Shown here: piece by piece, positions 13,267 to 13,568 of the stretch
Position numbering within the stretch: the first letter of the stretch is position 1
Layout: every line of letters begins with the position of its first letter
From: Peptococcaceae bacterium UBA2264
GTDB lineage: Bacteria > Bacillota > Desulfitobacteriia > Desulfitobacteriales > Desulfitobacteriaceae
Length of the DNA stretch: 13,568 bases
NCBI GenBank assembly: GCA_002347475.1
Contig: DDXI01000160.1
Span: 1-13,568 of the forward strand
Direction: 5' to 3'
Notes under the pieces: model-generated
Seen by the model: the letters and a program-made list of their open reading frames with translations, nothing else
Told to the model about the DNA's origin: nothing
Databases searched by the model: none
Program-made: the position numbers and the translations under genes

Positions 13267-13568
13267 TCAACTATTAATAAATTCCATTATTTCCAGCATA
13301 GTCTGGTCCTTAGTCAGAATAGAAAAATGGTTGGAATTATTTATTGTCCTGAACCTGCTTCCAGGTAACAGGGCAGCCATCTCTTCTCCCTTTTCTTTGG
13401 TGACAACATACACTCCGGGCATTCCGGAACCTTGTTCAGCCCAAAGCAGTAATGTCGGAGTACTGATTTTAGGCAGCAATTCTTTGGTCGGATATCTGTG
13501 TTGGGCTCTGTAATCCAGTTCCTTCAGGACAAATTCTTTATTTACCTTGGAAATAACACTGCCGTCAG
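13267..13568 (-). CDS. Alpha/beta-fold hydrolase, C-terminal part (cut by window edge)
   Basis: The frame is open from the window edge to TGA at 13269-13267, about 100 residues. Seen: KISTPTLLLWAEQG, the sixth strand that in this fold usually ends in G..D carrying the catalytic acid, and INNSNHFSIL, where H is the likely catalytic histidine, then the final helix. The acid is not obvious: the loop reads AEQGSGMPG. The nucleophile elbow lies outside the window. An internal TTG at 13479 is not a start, since similarity runs through it. The substrate is unknown. It has its own terminator downstream. Confidence 0.75.
   Translation of the reverse strand, partial: DGSVISKVNKEFVLKELDYRAQHRYPTKELLPKISTPTLLLWAEQGSGMPGVYVVTKEKGEEMAALLPGSRFRTINNSNHFSILTKDQTMLEIMEFINS

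Noticed and set aside
1..13568. CRISPR array, insertion sequence, tRNA or phage genes
   Set aside because: No regularly spaced repeats, transposase motifs, tRNA-like folds or phage proteins were seen on either strand.

Overview
The window looks like chromosomal DNA of an anaerobic Gram-positive bacterium of the class Clostridia, perhaps a Peptococcaceae relative. The reasons are the HisZ-dependent short HisG, a YerC/YecD-type TrpR-related regulator, strong AGGAGG-type ribosome sites with many GTG and TTG starts, and a gene content of acyl-CoA enzymes, an iron-sulfur membrane protein and malic enzyme. The placement is an inference from gene content. I see no phage, insertion sequence, CRISPR, tRNA or rRNA.

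Layout. 1-3922 (minus strand): a histidine block read yerC-like regulator, hisZ, pfkA (6-phosphofructokinase), hisG, hisD (cut by the window edge). It has a promoter in front of the regulator and a second one in front of hisG. Both promoters carry the same inverted motif, CTTTA-N6-TAAAG. 3923-4383: intergenic region with that first promoter and operator, a strong terminator for the next gene upstream, and a related second hairpin. 4384-8041 (minus): an acyl-CoA module made of an ADP-forming acyl-CoA synthetase, a TetR-type regulator and a PaaI-like thioesterase. An 18-bp operator-like inverted repeat lies in front of the synthetase and again at the regulator's own promoter. 8143-8967 (minus): a single NapH-like membrane iron-sulfur protein with its own terminator and promoter; the promoter overlaps a perfect 24-bp inverted repeat whose core resembles CsoR/CstR-family operators. 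9010-9180 (minus): a C-terminal scrap of an Acr3 arsenite permease, a pseudogene. 9564-12197 (plus): thiolase with a terminator, then malic enzyme behind a nested inverted repeat. 12231-12303: a 22-bp tandem duplication and a perfect 28-bp palindrome between convergent genes. 12356-12878 (minus): a type IV prepilin-like protein preceded by a possible 23-codon leader ORF. 13267-13568 (minus): C-terminal part of an alpha/beta hydrolase.

How the genes fit together. HisZ and HisG form the first enzyme of histidine synthesis, HisD is the last, and the TrpR-like protein is a plausible controller of both promoters. The TetR protein probably controls activation of an organic acid to its CoA ester, with the thioesterase doing the reverse reaction. 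Thiolase and malic enzyme are separate transcription units of central carbon and CoA metabolism. The most interesting content is regulatory: three families of paired or perfect inverted repeats placed exactly on recognisable promoters. I did not find a clearly novel multi-gene system.
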